From NCBI GenBank assembly GCA_029821195.1, contig JALGTU010000008.1, positions 1-38,783 on the forward strand: DNA of 38,783 bases, written 5' to 3'. Shown here piece by piece: positions 1 through 7,984 of the stretch (the stretch's first letter is position 1; the number at the start of each line of letters is the position of its first letter). A program made the position numbers and the translations under genes. Source of the DNA: Candidatus Zipacnadia bacterium. Lineage in GTDB: Bacteria > Armatimonadota > Zipacnadia > Zipacnadales > Zipacnadaceae. The notes under the pieces are model-generated. The model saw nothing but the letters and a program-made list of their open reading frames with translations. It made no database searches and had not been told where the DNA came from.

Positions 1-728
1 ACCCACTATTGCACGCACTCCTTTGTGCTGGGCGGCGACGGCCCCGAAGACGTGCGGCCCGGGGGCTTCGCCGAGTATGTGCTGACCAAGGAATCCACCC
101 TGTTCGCCAAGCCGGAGGGACTCGCCTTTGATGTGGCGGCCATGACTGAGCCACTGGCCGGAGCCTGGAAGGGCGTGATCCAATATAGCGAGATGTCGCT
201 GGGCGATGACGTGGTGATCATCGGGGTGGGAGGCATCGGGCTGCTGTGTATGATGGTGGCCAAAGCCGCCGGAGCGGGGCGGCTGATCGCTATTGACATC
301 AGTGACTATGCTCTGGAGAATGCCCTCGAACTGGGCGCGACCCACATAGTAGACCCACGCACCGACAACGCCAAGGAACGCATCTACGAAATAATCCCGG
401 GCGGGCCGGACTTGATAGTGGAGGCGGCCGGACCGATTGAGGCAGTCAAGTTAATGGTGGAGCTGCGCCGGCGCGGGACGAGGTGGAACGTATTCGGCAT
501 CACCACCCACGAGACTTTTGAACTGGACGGGGGGCTGACCCACTTCCTGGAGGGGCGCATGGACGCCAGCTTCGGGACTACAACGCAGGCAATGGGCAAG
601 GCGATCGCGGTTTGATTGATGTGGAGAAGGTGATCTCGCACCGCTTCCCCCTCTCGCAGATCCATCAAGCTCTGGAAGTGATGAGTTCACCCGCACACAA
701 CAAGATAGTCATTAACCCGGGCGAATAG
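1..728 (+). pseudogene. Zinc-type alcohol/threonine dehydrogenase, 5'-partial and frameshifted
   Basis: This is the C-terminal two thirds of a medium-chain zinc-dependent dehydrogenase of the threonine/sorbitol dehydrogenase type. The reading frame is open from base 1, so the gene begins outside the window. Visible parts are GGFAEYV, the substrate-domain stretch AAMTEPLAGAWKGV, and the NAD-binding motif GVGGIG in VVIIGVGGIGLL, followed by an acidic residue in AIDIS. The frame stops at 613-615, directly after MGKAIAV. The normal family C-terminus continues in another frame from 609 (GLIDVEKVISHRFPLSQIHQ, then ALEVMSS and KIVINPGE) to the stop at 726-728. A small deletion near 600-610 therefore broke the gene and removed a few residues of the usual 'KAI-L-' segment. 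It is either a recent pseudogene or a sequencing or assembly error. Substrate cannot be told. prmA starts 18 bases downstream. Confidence 0.8.
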
Positions 729-745
729 TTTCAAGCGAGGCCACG

Positions 746-1660
746 GTGATCAGCGGAGTCAGCACCAGCGAATGGATGGTTCTCGAGGTTGAGGCGCCCG
801 GGTGGGCGGCCGAGAGTGTGGCCAGTGTGGTCACCGAGGTCACAGGGCGGGGAGTTAGTCTTGCCGAAGAGGACGAGAGGACCGTTATCACCGGCTATTG
901 GCGAAGCCACGAGGCGCAGGCCGGTGAGCAGAAACTGCGTACGGTGCTGGCGGCACTGGCGGCGAACCTGGGCATGGGCTCGTCGTTTCCTATGTCTGTG
1001 ACGAGTGTTGCCGAAGAAGACTGGGTGGGGGCGTGGCGGGACTCGTACCGGCCAGTGCGGGTGGGTAAGCGGCTGGTGGTGAAGCCTTCGTGGCATAGCT
1101 GGCCCCCGGCGGACGACTCCTTGCCGGCATTCGATGACGATATCGTCATCGAGATGGACCCGCAGATGGCCTTCGGCACCGGCAATCACCCGACGACGCA
1201 GTTGTGCATGGAGGCGCTGGAGGACTTAGTGCGGCCGGGGTGCGCGGTGGCAGATGTCGGCTGCGGGACGGGCATCCTGAGCATTGTGGCGGCGAGACTG
1301 GGAGCCGGAGAGGTCTGGGCGGTGGACAATGACCCGTTGGCAGTAGAGATAGCACGCGACAATATGGTGCAGAATTCGGTGGCCGAGCGCGTTGTGGTGA
1401 CGGTCGGGGAAGGGTTAAAAGGCGTGGAGCGGCGGTTTGACGTGATTGCAGCCAATATCAGTACGCCAGTGATTGCTGCGATGAGCAGCGACTTTGCGGG
1501 ACATCTGGCTAAAGATGGGGCTGTCGCGGTGTCCGGCATACCGACCGTGCGGTCACGACGGGTCGGCTCAGCACTGCGGCAGGCCGGACTGTGGGTTGAG
1601 CAGACGCGGATTATGGGAAGCTGGGTATGCGTGATCGCCCGGCGCCGAGGCGGGAGTTAA
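746..1660 (+). CDS. prmA: Ribosomal protein L11 methyltransferase
   Basis: PrmA uses S-adenosylmethionine to trimethylate amino groups of ribosomal protein L11 in the cytoplasm. The protein has 304 residues, the usual length. The N-terminal L11-recognition domain covers about residues 1-120 and includes DWVGAWRDSYRPVRVGKRLV. The family signature MDPQMAFGTGNHPTTQL lies at about 137-153. SAM-binding motif I (VADVGCGTGILS) is at about 168-179 and the acidic motif II is AVDND. The catalytic-loop motif NI is seen in VIAANIS. Translation starts at GTG 746, 18 bases after the broken dehydrogenase; GCGAGG upstream is a moderate ribosome binding site. About 100 bases separate it from kdsB, so it may be cotranscribed with the KDO genes. 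Nothing about it is unusual. Confidence 0.95.
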   Translation: MISGVSTSEWMVLEVEAPGWAAESVASVVTEVTGRGVSLAEEDERTVITGYWRSHEAQAGEQKLRTVLAALAANLGMGSSFPMSVTSVAEEDWVGAWRDSYRPVRVGKRLVVKPSWHSWPPADDSLPAFDDDIVIEMDPQMAFGTGNHPTTQLCMEALEDLVRPGCAVADVGCGTGILSIVAARLGAGEVWAVDNDPLAVEIARDNMVQNSVAERVVVTVGEGLKGVERRFDVIAANISTPVIAAMSSDFAGHLAKDGAVAVSGIPTVRSRRVGSALRQAGLWVEQTRIMGSWVCVIARRRGGS

Positions 1661-1761
1661 CGGCTGCCGGAGCTGCGCGACACGTCCGAACTGAGTATTG
1701 TCATCCTGTACGAAATTGGTGACCCGATGACCCCAAAGCAAGCAGAGGAGAGCGACGCGCA

Positions 1762-2532
1762 GTGAGGATAGTGGGCATGATTCCGGCACGCTACACCGCC
1801 ACGCGCCTGCCGGGTAAGGTGCTGGCGGATATCGCCGGCAAGCCGATGGTCCAGCACGTCTATGAGCGCGCCCGGCAGGCCGAGAGCCTGGACGAACTGC
1901 TGGTCGCGACCGACGATGAGCGCATCTTCGCAGTAGTGACAGGCTTTGGGGGGCGGGCAGTGATGACCTCGCCGGAGCACAAGTCGGGCACTGATCGGCT
2001 GGCGGAGGTAGCCGCGAGCATGGAGTGTGACGTGGTCGCAAATATCCAGGGCGACGAGCCGCTGGTTGAATCCGGCGCGATTGATGCGCTGGTTGAGCCG
2101 TTCCTCTCGGATCCTAACCTGCGAATGAGCACGCTGGCCGCGCGTCTGGAGAACTATGAGGAGCATATGGAGCCATCCGTGGTCAAAGTAGTCGTGGATA
2201 AGAAGGGCTTTGCGCTGTACTTCTCGCGCGCGCCCATTCCCTACTTCCGGCTTGACACGTCCGACCAGTGGTCGGATAATAAGCCCAAGCAACATCCGGT
2301 GTCGGGCATCTGGCCCCTGCGGCACGTCGGCCTGTACGCCTACACTCGCGAGATGCTGCTGTGGTTGTCTTCGCTGCCCCAGACCGCGCTGGAAATGACC
2401 GAGAATCTGGAGCAACTGCGCGCGCTGGAGAACGGCTGCCGGATCAAGGTCATTGAGGTGGCGTATGATGCGCTATCGGTGGATACACCGGAGGACCTGG
2501 AGCGGGTGCGGCTAATAATGGAGGCAGGATAG
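1762..2532 (+). CDS. kdsB: 3-deoxy-manno-octulosonate cytidylyltransferase (CMP-KDO synthetase)
   Basis: KdsB activates KDO with CTP to give CMP-KDO, the donor used by the KDO transferase for the lipid A core. The 256-residue protein has the nucleotide-binding signature IPARYTATRLPGKVL at about residues 7-21. It also has GKPMVQHVYERA, the metal-ligand region NIQGDEP, the active-site stretch YFSRAPIPY, and HVGLYAY near the C-terminus, all typical. The start is GTG 1762, preceded by the GAGGAG ribosome binding site at 1745-1750. The stop codon shares one base with the GTG start of kdsA (TAGTG), so the two are translationally coupled. The reaction is cytoplasmic. With kdsA and kdsD next to it, this is a dedicated KDO operon and strong evidence for a diderm envelope. 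Confidence 0.95.
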   Translation: MRIVGMIPARYTATRLPGKVLADIAGKPMVQHVYERARQAESLDELLVATDDERIFAVVTGFGGRAVMTSPEHKSGTDRLAEVAASMECDVVANIQGDEPLVESGAIDALVEPFLSDPNLRMSTLAARLENYEEHMEPSVVKVVVDKKGFALYFSRAPIPYFRLDTSDQWSDNKPKQHPVSGIWPLRHVGLYAYTREMLLWLSSLPQTALEMTENLEQLRALENGCRIKVIEVAYDALSVDTPEDLERVRLIMEAG

Positions 2533-3368
2533 TGGGGCTAAGCCCGGTAAGGGCGATCGAGACAGGAGATGGCAAGTTCCGCATCGGCGGCCCAGAATTG
2601 GCGCTGATTGCCGGGCCGTGCCTGGTGGAGGACTACGATACCACACTGGGCATCGCTAAGCGGCTGGCGAAGATGTGCGGGCGGCTCGAGATACCACTCG
2701 CGTTCAAGGCTTCTTATGACAAGGCGAACCGGACTGCCCTAGACTCAGCGCGGGGTCCGGGCTGGCGCAAAGGGCTGGCCATCCTGGCCGCGGTCAAGGA
2801 GACCAGTGGACTGCCGCTGCTGACCGATGTGCACGAGACCAGCCAGATTCCCGAGGTCGCCGACGTAGCGGATATTCTGCAAATCCCGGCGTTTCTGTCC
2901 CGGCAGACTGACCTGCTCGTGGCCGCGGGTAAGACCGGACGGCCCGTCAACATCAAAAAGGGGCAGTTCCTCTCCCCTACCGATATTCAGTACGCAATGG
3001 GCAAGGTCGCCTCGACGGGCAATGAGCAGATAATGATTACGGAGCGGGGCACCACGTTCGGATATAACAACCTGGTCGTGGATATGCGGGGGCTGGCGAT
3101 AATGCGGCAGTTCGGCTACCCGGTGGTCTTTGACGCCACCCACAGCGTGCAATTGCCCGGCGGCGCCGGTGGTGCTTCCGGCGGCCAGCGGGAATTTGTG
3201 GGGACACTGGCCCGAGCGGCGGTAGCCGCGGGTATTGACGGACTGTTCCTGGAGGTGCATCCGGATCCCGACCTGGCCCCCTGCGACGGGCCGAATATGC
3301 TGCCGCTGGACGAACTGGAGCCGCTGCTGGAGACACTACTAGCCATTCATGAGGCGGCGTGGGGATAG
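2532..3368 (+). CDS. kdsA: 3-deoxy-8-phosphooctulonate synthase (KDO-8-P synthase)
   Basis: KdsA condenses phosphoenolpyruvate with arabinose 5-phosphate to form KDO-8-phosphate. The protein has 278 residues, normal for the family, and carries AFKASYDKANRT at about 57-68, LPLLTDVHE, and FDATHSVQLPGG near the C-terminus. The early strand reads LIAGPCLVED with a cysteine at about residue 30. That position is Cys in the metal-dependent class (Aquifex type) and Asn in the metal-independent class (E. coli type), so I infer a metal-dependent enzyme. The GTG start overlaps the kdsB stop by one base. kdsD follows 10 bases after the stop. Its substrate arabinose 5-phosphate is supplied by the kdsD product. 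Confidence 0.95.
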   Translation: MGLSPVRAIETGDGKFRIGGPELALIAGPCLVEDYDTTLGIAKRLAKMCGRLEIPLAFKASYDKANRTALDSARGPGWRKGLAILAAVKETSGLPLLTDVHETSQIPEVADVADILQIPAFLSRQTDLLVAAGKTGRPVNIKKGQFLSPTDIQYAMGKVASTGNEQIMITERGTTFGYNNLVVDMRGLAIMRQFGYPVVFDATHSVQLPGGAGGASGGQREFVGTLARAAVAAGIDGLFLEVHPDPDLAPCDGPNMLPLDELEPLLETLLAIHEAAWG

Positions 3369-3378
3369 TCGAATTGCT

Positions 3379-4362
3379 ATGACTAAGCAAGAGATTCTGG
3401 AACAGGCGCGCAAGACACTTCAGATTGAAGCCGAGGCGGTAAGCTGCCTGGCCGAGCGCCTGGACGAGCAGTTTGTCAAGACGGTGGAGCTGCTGCTGAA
3501 TATGTCGGGCCGAGCGGTGGTATGCGGCATCGGCAAGTCCGGGGCAGTCGCGCGAAAACTGGCCGGCACGCTGGCCAGTACGGGTACGCCGGCGTTCTTT
3601 ATGCACCCGGCCGAGGCGCTCCACGGCGACCTGGGCATGGTCACGAGTCGCGATGTCGTCATAATGCTGTCTAACAGCGGAGAGACCGAGGAGATACTCA
3701 ACATCCTGCCCGCCATCAAGCGGTTGGGGACGCCAATAGTGAGCGTCTGCGGCCGGGCCAGCTCGACCCTGGCTCACGAGGCCGACGTGGCCCTGGACGG
3801 GTCGGTAGCCGAGGAGGCATGCCCCCTGGGGCTGTCGCCGACCGCCAGCACCACGGCGGCGATGGCGTTGGGAGATGCACTGGCGATGGCGACAATGGCG
3901 GCGCGTGGGTTCACCACCGAACAGTACGGCGCTACGCACCCGCAAGGGGTGCTGGGCCGCAAAGTCCTGCTGCGGGTTGCCGACCTGATGCACGCCGGCG
4001 AAGATAATCCGACCGTGACGACGTCGGCGACGGTGCTCGACGCGCTGCTGACGATGTCTAACGCGTCACTGCGGGGGGTGGTCAGTGTGGTGAACGAAGA
4101 GGGACATCTCCAGGGACTGTTCACCGATGGCGACTTCCGACGCTTGATGCCCAAGGTGGCAGACCGCAATGAGGTAATGGAGCAGCCCGTTGCCGAGGTT
4201 ATGACAGCCAATCCCACGACGGCGCGGGCGGATATGCTCGCGGCGGAAGCGGCTAAGATAATGGACGAGCACGAGTTCGATAACATTCCCGTCGTTGATG
4301 AGCAGGGGTATGCAGTGGGCATCCTGGACGTGCAGGATCTGATGAAGGCCGGCTTGCTGTGA
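3379..4362 (+). CDS. kdsD: Arabinose-5-phosphate isomerase (SIS + two CBS domains)
   Basis: KdsD interconverts ribulose 5-phosphate and arabinose 5-phosphate, the first committed step toward KDO. An N-terminal SIS sugar-phosphate domain shows VVCGIGKSGAVARKLAGTLA at about residues 48-67, the HPAEALHGDLG stretch, and the phosphate loop LSNSGET near 97-103. A tandem CBS pair fills residues from about 200 to the end, ending in VVDEQGYAVGILDVQDLMKA. I chose ATG 3379 (MTKQEILEQ) because the upstream in-frame ATG at 3349 would add a poorly conserved arginine-rich decapeptide inside the kdsA end. No strong ribosome binding site decides this. The typical partner kdsC (KDO-8-phosphate phosphatase, HAD family) does not follow; a calcineurin-like phosphoesterase does. 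Confidence 0.92.
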   Translation: MTKQEILEQARKTLQIEAEAVSCLAERLDEQFVKTVELLLNMSGRAVVCGIGKSGAVARKLAGTLASTGTPAFFMHPAEALHGDLGMVTSRDVVIMLSNSGETEEILNILPAIKRLGTPIVSVCGRASSTLAHEADVALDGSVAEEACPLGLSPTASTTAAMALGDALAMATMAARGFTTEQYGATHPQGVLGRKVLLRVADLMHAGEDNPTVTTSATVLDALLTMSNASLRGVVSVVNEEGHLQGLFTDGDFRRLMPKVADRNEVMEQPVAEVMTANPTTARADMLAAEAAKIMDEHEFDNIPVVDEQGYAVGILDVQDLMKAGLL

Positions 4363-4393
4363 GCATCCCCCCCTACCAGTGCAGTGAGTGTTG

Positions 4394-5122
4394 ATGGCAT
4401 CTCTGGTCCTGCTTCATACCGCAGATATGCATAACCGCCTCAGTGCAGCGGGGGCTCAACAGTTGGGTGAGTTGCGCGAGCAGAACGAGGCGCTGCTGCT
4501 GGACGCAGGCGATGCGGTCGGCGCGGGTAACGTTACGGTCCGGCGCACCGAGCGGATTATTGATTTGATGAATCGGGCGGGCTATGCGGCGATGGCGGTG
4601 GGCAACCGGGAGTACTTTTTCCGCAAGCGGGGCATGATCCGGAAGACCCAGGGGGCGGAATTTGCCGTGCTCAGCGCCAATCTGCGGCCAGTGCGTGGCG
4701 ATCTGGGCCATATCGAGCCGTGGACCATAGTCACCACTGCCGATGGCGCGAGGGTCGGGATATTTGGGCTGACCCCGACGATGATCCCCGCGGGGAGCTG
4801 GGCGGTGCTATTCTCCGATTCGCGCTTTGTTCCCTGGAAGAGAGCAACGCAACAGGTCGTGACGGCGCTTAACGGGCAAGTGGACTGGCTGGTAGCGTTG
4901 AGTCATCTGGGAGAAGAAGGCGATCGAGAACTAGTGGAGAGCTTCCCCGAGATTGACATCGTGTTGGGAGGGCATAGCCATCCGAAGGTGGCGCAGTTCG
5001 AGCACCTCACGCGGCGATTGGTCTGCCGGCCCGCGCCGTACGCCAAGGAAACGCTGCTGGTGACGATTTCGCAGACGCGAGGCAATAATCATTACGAGAC
5101 CAGCGTGATCGAACTACTATGA
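4394..5122 (+). CDS. Calcineurin-like metallophosphoesterase, 5'-nucleotidase type, altered GNHE motif
   Basis: The 242-residue protein corresponds to the N-terminal catalytic domain of UshA/CpdB-type 5'-nucleotidases, without the C-terminal substrate domain. Metal motifs visible are HTADMHNR (D-x-H), LLDAGDAVGAG (GD), LSHLGEEGD and LGGHSHPK. The third motif, normally GNHE, reads GNRE (bases 4603-4614), so the conserved transition-state histidine is arginine. No signal peptide is seen, so a cytoplasmic location is likely, unlike secreted UshA. Three possible starts stand in a row in frame (GTG 4388, TTG 4391, ATG 4394); I take the ATG. Its end overlaps coaX by four bases (ATGA), showing coupling. 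It sits directly after kdsD, where kdsC would often lie. Substrate unknown; KDO-8-phosphate is a guess from context only. Confidence 0.8.
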   Translation: MASLVLLHTADMHNRLSAAGAQQLGELREQNEALLLDAGDAVGAGNVTVRRTERIIDLMNRAGYAAMAVGNREYFFRKRGMIRKTQGAEFAVLSANLRPVRGDLGHIEPWTIVTTADGARVGIFGLTPTMIPAGSWAVLFSDSRFVPWKRATQQVVTALNGQVDWLVALSHLGEEGDRELVESFPEIDIVLGGHSHPKVAQFEHLTRRLVCRPAPYAKETLLVTISQTRGNNHYETSVIELL

Positions 5123-5910
5123 GCTGGAGCTGGTACGCGGACGTCGGTAACTGTACGGTGCACTGGGCCGCCTGGGCGCAGGACCGGTGGCAAGGTTCAG
5201 GACGGCTGGCAGTGGACTTGCTCGAACGTCCGGACTGGCAGGGGACGCTGTTGGCAGCACTGGAGGACGTCGGACTGGAGGCAGCGGATTGTGAGCAGGC
5301 TGTTTTGTGTGTGAGCTCGCCGCGGCAGCAGGCAAACATAGAACAGTTCGCGAGGCAGTCACTGGGCAGCAGTAGCCTCGTGGCGCGGGCTGATTTCCCG
5401 GTGGAGGTGGCGACCGATTACTACGATCCGGCCCAGATCGGCGCGGACCGGCTGCTGAATGTGCTGGGAGCAATGGTGAAAGTCGGTAAACCGTGCGTGG
5501 TGATAGACTTCGGGAGCTGCGTGACCTGCGATGCGGTGACGGCGGAGGGAGTGCTGACGGCAGGCGCGATTGCCGCTGGGCTGCCGGTGGTGCAAGCGGG
5601 ACTGCACAGCGCGGTGCCGCATCTGAGCAAGCAGCTTAACGAAGCTGTACAACTGGTTAGGAGTGCATCCGTGCCAGCGGGGCGCGCTACCGCTGAGGGT
5701 CTGGCGCTGGGAATATTGGCGGGCATCGCCGGGACTGCGGATCGGCTGATTGAGATTATGCGCCACAGGCTAAGGGCCCCCGCGCCGGTAGTAGCCACGG
5801 GCGGTGATGCAGAGCTATTCGCTGGGCATTGCGCAGTGGCGATGGTCACGGACGAAATGCTCACGCTCGACGGTCTGCGACTGGCGTATGAAAGAGCAAG
5901 AGGTCAGTGA
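5119..5910 (+). CDS. coaX: Type III pantothenate kinase, divergent
   Basis: CoaX phosphorylates pantothenate, the first step of coenzyme A synthesis. It is an ASKHA-fold enzyme. The 263-residue protein shows the N-terminal phosphate loop as YADVGNC (family DxGNT), the conserved IGADRLLNVLGA stretch, and the second phosphate motif as VVIDFGSCVTCDAV (family DFGTATTFD). The motif that is usually GGxIxPG is AGAIAAG here. The key aspartates (first D of DVGN, D of GADR, D of DFG) are kept, but two threonines of the phosphate motifs are cysteine or serine. Late motifs TAEGLALGILAGIAG and VVATGGDAE fit the family. Start ATG 5119 overlaps the phosphoesterase stop. I am fairly sure of the family and less sure of undiminished activity. 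Confidence 0.82.
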   Translation: MSWSWYADVGNCTVHWAAWAQDRWQGSGRLAVDLLERPDWQGTLLAALEDVGLEAADCEQAVLCVSSPRQQANIEQFARQSLGSSSLVARADFPVEVATDYYDPAQIGADRLLNVLGAMVKVGKPCVVIDFGSCVTCDAVTAEGVLTAGAIAAGLPVVQAGLHSAVPHLSKQLNEAVQLVRSASVPAGRATAEGLALGILAGIAGTADRLIEIMRHRLRAPAPVVATGGDAELFAGHCAVAMVTDEMLTLDGLRLAYERARGQ

Positions 5911-5935
5911 TTCTGGCAGCACAGAATAGTGTGGT

Positions 5936-6883
5936 ATGAAGCACATACTGAGCATCAGCCTGGGATCATCAACGCGGGACAAGAGCGTCGAGATAGATAC
6001 TCTGGGCGAGCGGTTCCTGTTGGAGCGGCGGGGCACAGACGGGGATCTCCAGCGGTTTGCGCAGTTCCTGAAGCAAAACGACGGTAAGGTAGACTGCCTG
6101 TGCCTTGGCGGAACTAACCTGGGACTGCACTGGGCCGGGCGCTTCTACCCCTTCCGGGATATTCAACGGGTCACCCGGGGAATCAAGCGCACGCCACTGG
6201 TAGACGGGGCCGGACTCAAAAACTCCCTGGAACGGGAAACGATAAGGCGGCTGCAGGATGAGGGCGTGATAGATTTTAGGCGGGCCAAGGTCCTGATTCC
6301 CTGTGCGACCGACCGGGTTGGGATGACTGAGGCGATCTGTGCGCTGTCGTCTGACTATATTCTCGGTGACTTGATGTTCAACCTGGGGGTGCCCATACCC
6401 CTACACTCCACACAGTCGCTGGATACTATGGTGCGGCTGCTGCTGCCGATCGTGCGGCGCCTGCCGTTCAAGTGGCTGTATCCCACCGGGAGCAAGCAAG
6501 AGGAGATCCGGCCTAAGTACCAGCGCTATTACCAGTGGGCGGATGTGATCGCCGGAGACTTCCCCATAATTCGGCGCCATCTTCCTGACCAGCTTGACCG
6601 GGGGATCATTATTACCAATACAACTACCGAAGAGGACGTCGAAGTGCTGGTGAGTCGCGGGGTGCACCTGCTGATAACTACAACGCCGGTCATCGAGGGC
6701 CGTAGCTTCGCCACCAATGTCATGGAAGGCGTCTTCGTGTGCCTCATGGACAAAGCGCCCGGGGAGGCCAGCGCCGAGGAGTATCTGGCTATGGCTGAGA
6801 AGATGGGTTGGGCGCCGACAATCAGAGAGTTGAATCCGCCCGAGGGGCGGTCAGTAGCCGGGGGTTATGTGAATAATGGCTAA
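5936..6883 (+). CDS. 'Quinate 5-dehydrogenase'-labelled family protein, function uncertain
   Basis: The 315-residue protein matches from memory a family found mainly in Firmicutes and thermophiles. It is labelled quinate 5-dehydrogenase in databases, as far as I recall without firm biochemistry. Hallmarks are SISLGSSTRDKSVEI at the N-terminus, RRGTDGDL, CLGGTNLGLH, TPLVDGAGLKNSLERE, GDLMFNLGVPIPLHS, LYPTGSKQEEI, VIAGDFPIIRRHLP, IITNTTTEEDV and VIEGRSFATNVMEGV. I do not see a classical glycine-rich Rossmann loop, so a dehydrogenase activity is not evident. No signal peptide or membrane segment is present. The last eight bases overlap the start of the next gene (ATGGCTAA), so the two proteins are made together and probably work together. 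That partner is an acyl-ACP-reductase-like dehydrogenase. Confidence 0.65.
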   Translation: MKHILSISLGSSTRDKSVEIDTLGERFLLERRGTDGDLQRFAQFLKQNDGKVDCLCLGGTNLGLHWAGRFYPFRDIQRVTRGIKRTPLVDGAGLKNSLERETIRRLQDEGVIDFRRAKVLIPCATDRVGMTEAICALSSDYILGDLMFNLGVPIPLHSTQSLDTMVRLLLPIVRRLPFKWLYPTGSKQEEIRPKYQRYYQWADVIAGDFPIIRRHLPDQLDRGIIITNTTTEEDVEVLVSRGVHLLITTTPVIEGRSFATNVMEGVFVCLMDKAPGEASAEEYLAMAEKMGWAPTIRELNPPEGRSVAGGYVNNG

Positions 6884-7943
6884 GTTCGCCTTCATACTCC
6901 ATCCGCTTACCGCCCGGGATGTGGCCCGCAAGTACCCGTGGACAGCATGGCTGCCGGAACGAGTGCTCGAATGGGTAATGACCAGGACGCCCGCGCAAAC
7001 GATCAGCGAGATCACTGGTATCCACTCGGCCACCGGTGCGGAGACAACCGGGTGGTTTGTCGGCTGCCCACTCACGGCTCGACAACTCATGGATGCGAAC
7101 CCCGAGCGGGGGCTGGAGAAGATCATCGAGGCCGGGCAGGTCGCCGTGCAACTTGGGGCGGATATCGTTGGGCTGGGGGCATTTACCGCAGTGGTCGGCG
7201 ATGCAGGGATAACTGTGGCGGAAAATCTGGACATTGCGGTGACCACCGGCAATAGCTACACCGTGGCGATTGCGGTGCGGGGGCTACTGGACGCGGGCCG
7301 TCGGCTGGATATTGATCCAGAACAGGCTCACGCCGTGGTGCTGGGCGCCAGTGGTTCGATTGGCCGGGTCTGCGCGCACCTGCTGGCAGGTGAGGTAAAC
7401 TCCCTGACCCTGGTCGGACGATCGGACGACCCTGTAGCCGAGGTGGCTGGTGAGCTCGCGGAGCAAAGTGCGACGGTCAGCACCACAACAGATGCAACTA
7501 GCGCGCTGCTCCAGGCCGACCTGGTGGTGACAGTGACCTCAGCGCTGGAGGCGATTGTTGAGCCGGAGATGCTCAAGCCGGGCGCGGTGATATGTGATGT
7601 GGCGCGGCCGCGCGACGTATCATGGCGTGTGGCCGAGGAGCGCGAAGATGTGCTGGTCATCGAAGGCGGCGCGGTCGAGGTACCGGGCCAGGTTGAGTTC
7701 AATCTTGACTTTGGATTTCCGCCGCGGACAGCTTATGCCTGCATGGCCGAGACCATGATACTAGCGCTGGAGAACCGCTGCGAGAGTTTCACGCTGGGCA
7801 GACGGCTGGAGGTGGATAAGGTGCGCGAGATCGAGCAGCTTGGCGACAAGCACGGCTTTCGGCTCGCCGGCTTTCGCTCATTCGAGCGGGTAGTCACCGA
7901 GGAGCAGATTGAGCGGGTTAGGCGGCTGGCCCCTCGTGCGTAG
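6876..7943 (+). CDS. Acyl-ACP reductase (AAR)-like dehydrogenase, COG5322 type
   Basis: The 355-residue protein resembles cyanobacterial long-chain acyl-ACP reductase along its length. It has an N-terminal domain with LGADIVGLGAFTAVVG and TTGNSYTVAIAVRGL. An NAD(P)-binding Rossmann loop VVLGASGSIGRVCAHLL spans about residues 154-170, followed by LTLVGRS. The C-terminal part has CDVARPRDVSW, VIEGGAVEVPG and TAYACMAETMILALE. The cysteine at about 289 lies where AAR has its acyl-thioester cysteine (family -ACFAEA-). Downstream LGRR-EVDKVREIEQLGDKHGF also parallels AAR. No aldehyde decarbonylase (ADO) gene is in the window, so the cyanobacterial alkane pathway is not implied. Its substrate might be an acyl thioester or an amino acid derivative. 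It is coupled to the preceding 'quinate dehydrogenase' homologue. Confidence 0.75.
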   Translation: MAKFAFILHPLTARDVARKYPWTAWLPERVLEWVMTRTPAQTISEITGIHSATGAETTGWFVGCPLTARQLMDANPERGLEKIIEAGQVAVQLGADIVGLGAFTAVVGDAGITVAENLDIAVTTGNSYTVAIAVRGLLDAGRRLDIDPEQAHAVVLGASGSIGRVCAHLLAGEVNSLTLVGRSDDPVAEVAGELAEQSATVSTTTDATSALLQADLVVTVTSALEAIVEPEMLKPGAVICDVARPRDVSWRVAEEREDVLVIEGGAVEVPGQVEFNLDFGFPPRTAYACMAETMILALENRCESFTLGRRLEVDKVREIEQLGDKHGFRLAGFRSFERVVTEEQIERVRRLAPRA

Positions 7944-7984
7944 TGACCTGGGGCAAAGGAGATCATCCAGCAAAGGAAGCGACC

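Noticed and set aside
3037-3993. A 318-codon minus-strand frame
   Set aside because: It runs opposite kdsA and kdsD, both with catalytic motifs intact; its translation is rich in Arg, Gln and His as shadow frames here usually are.
6876-7943. Cyanobacterial-type alkane biosynthesis
   Set aside because: The AAR-like protein alone is not enough; no aldehyde-deformylating oxygenase gene is present in the window.
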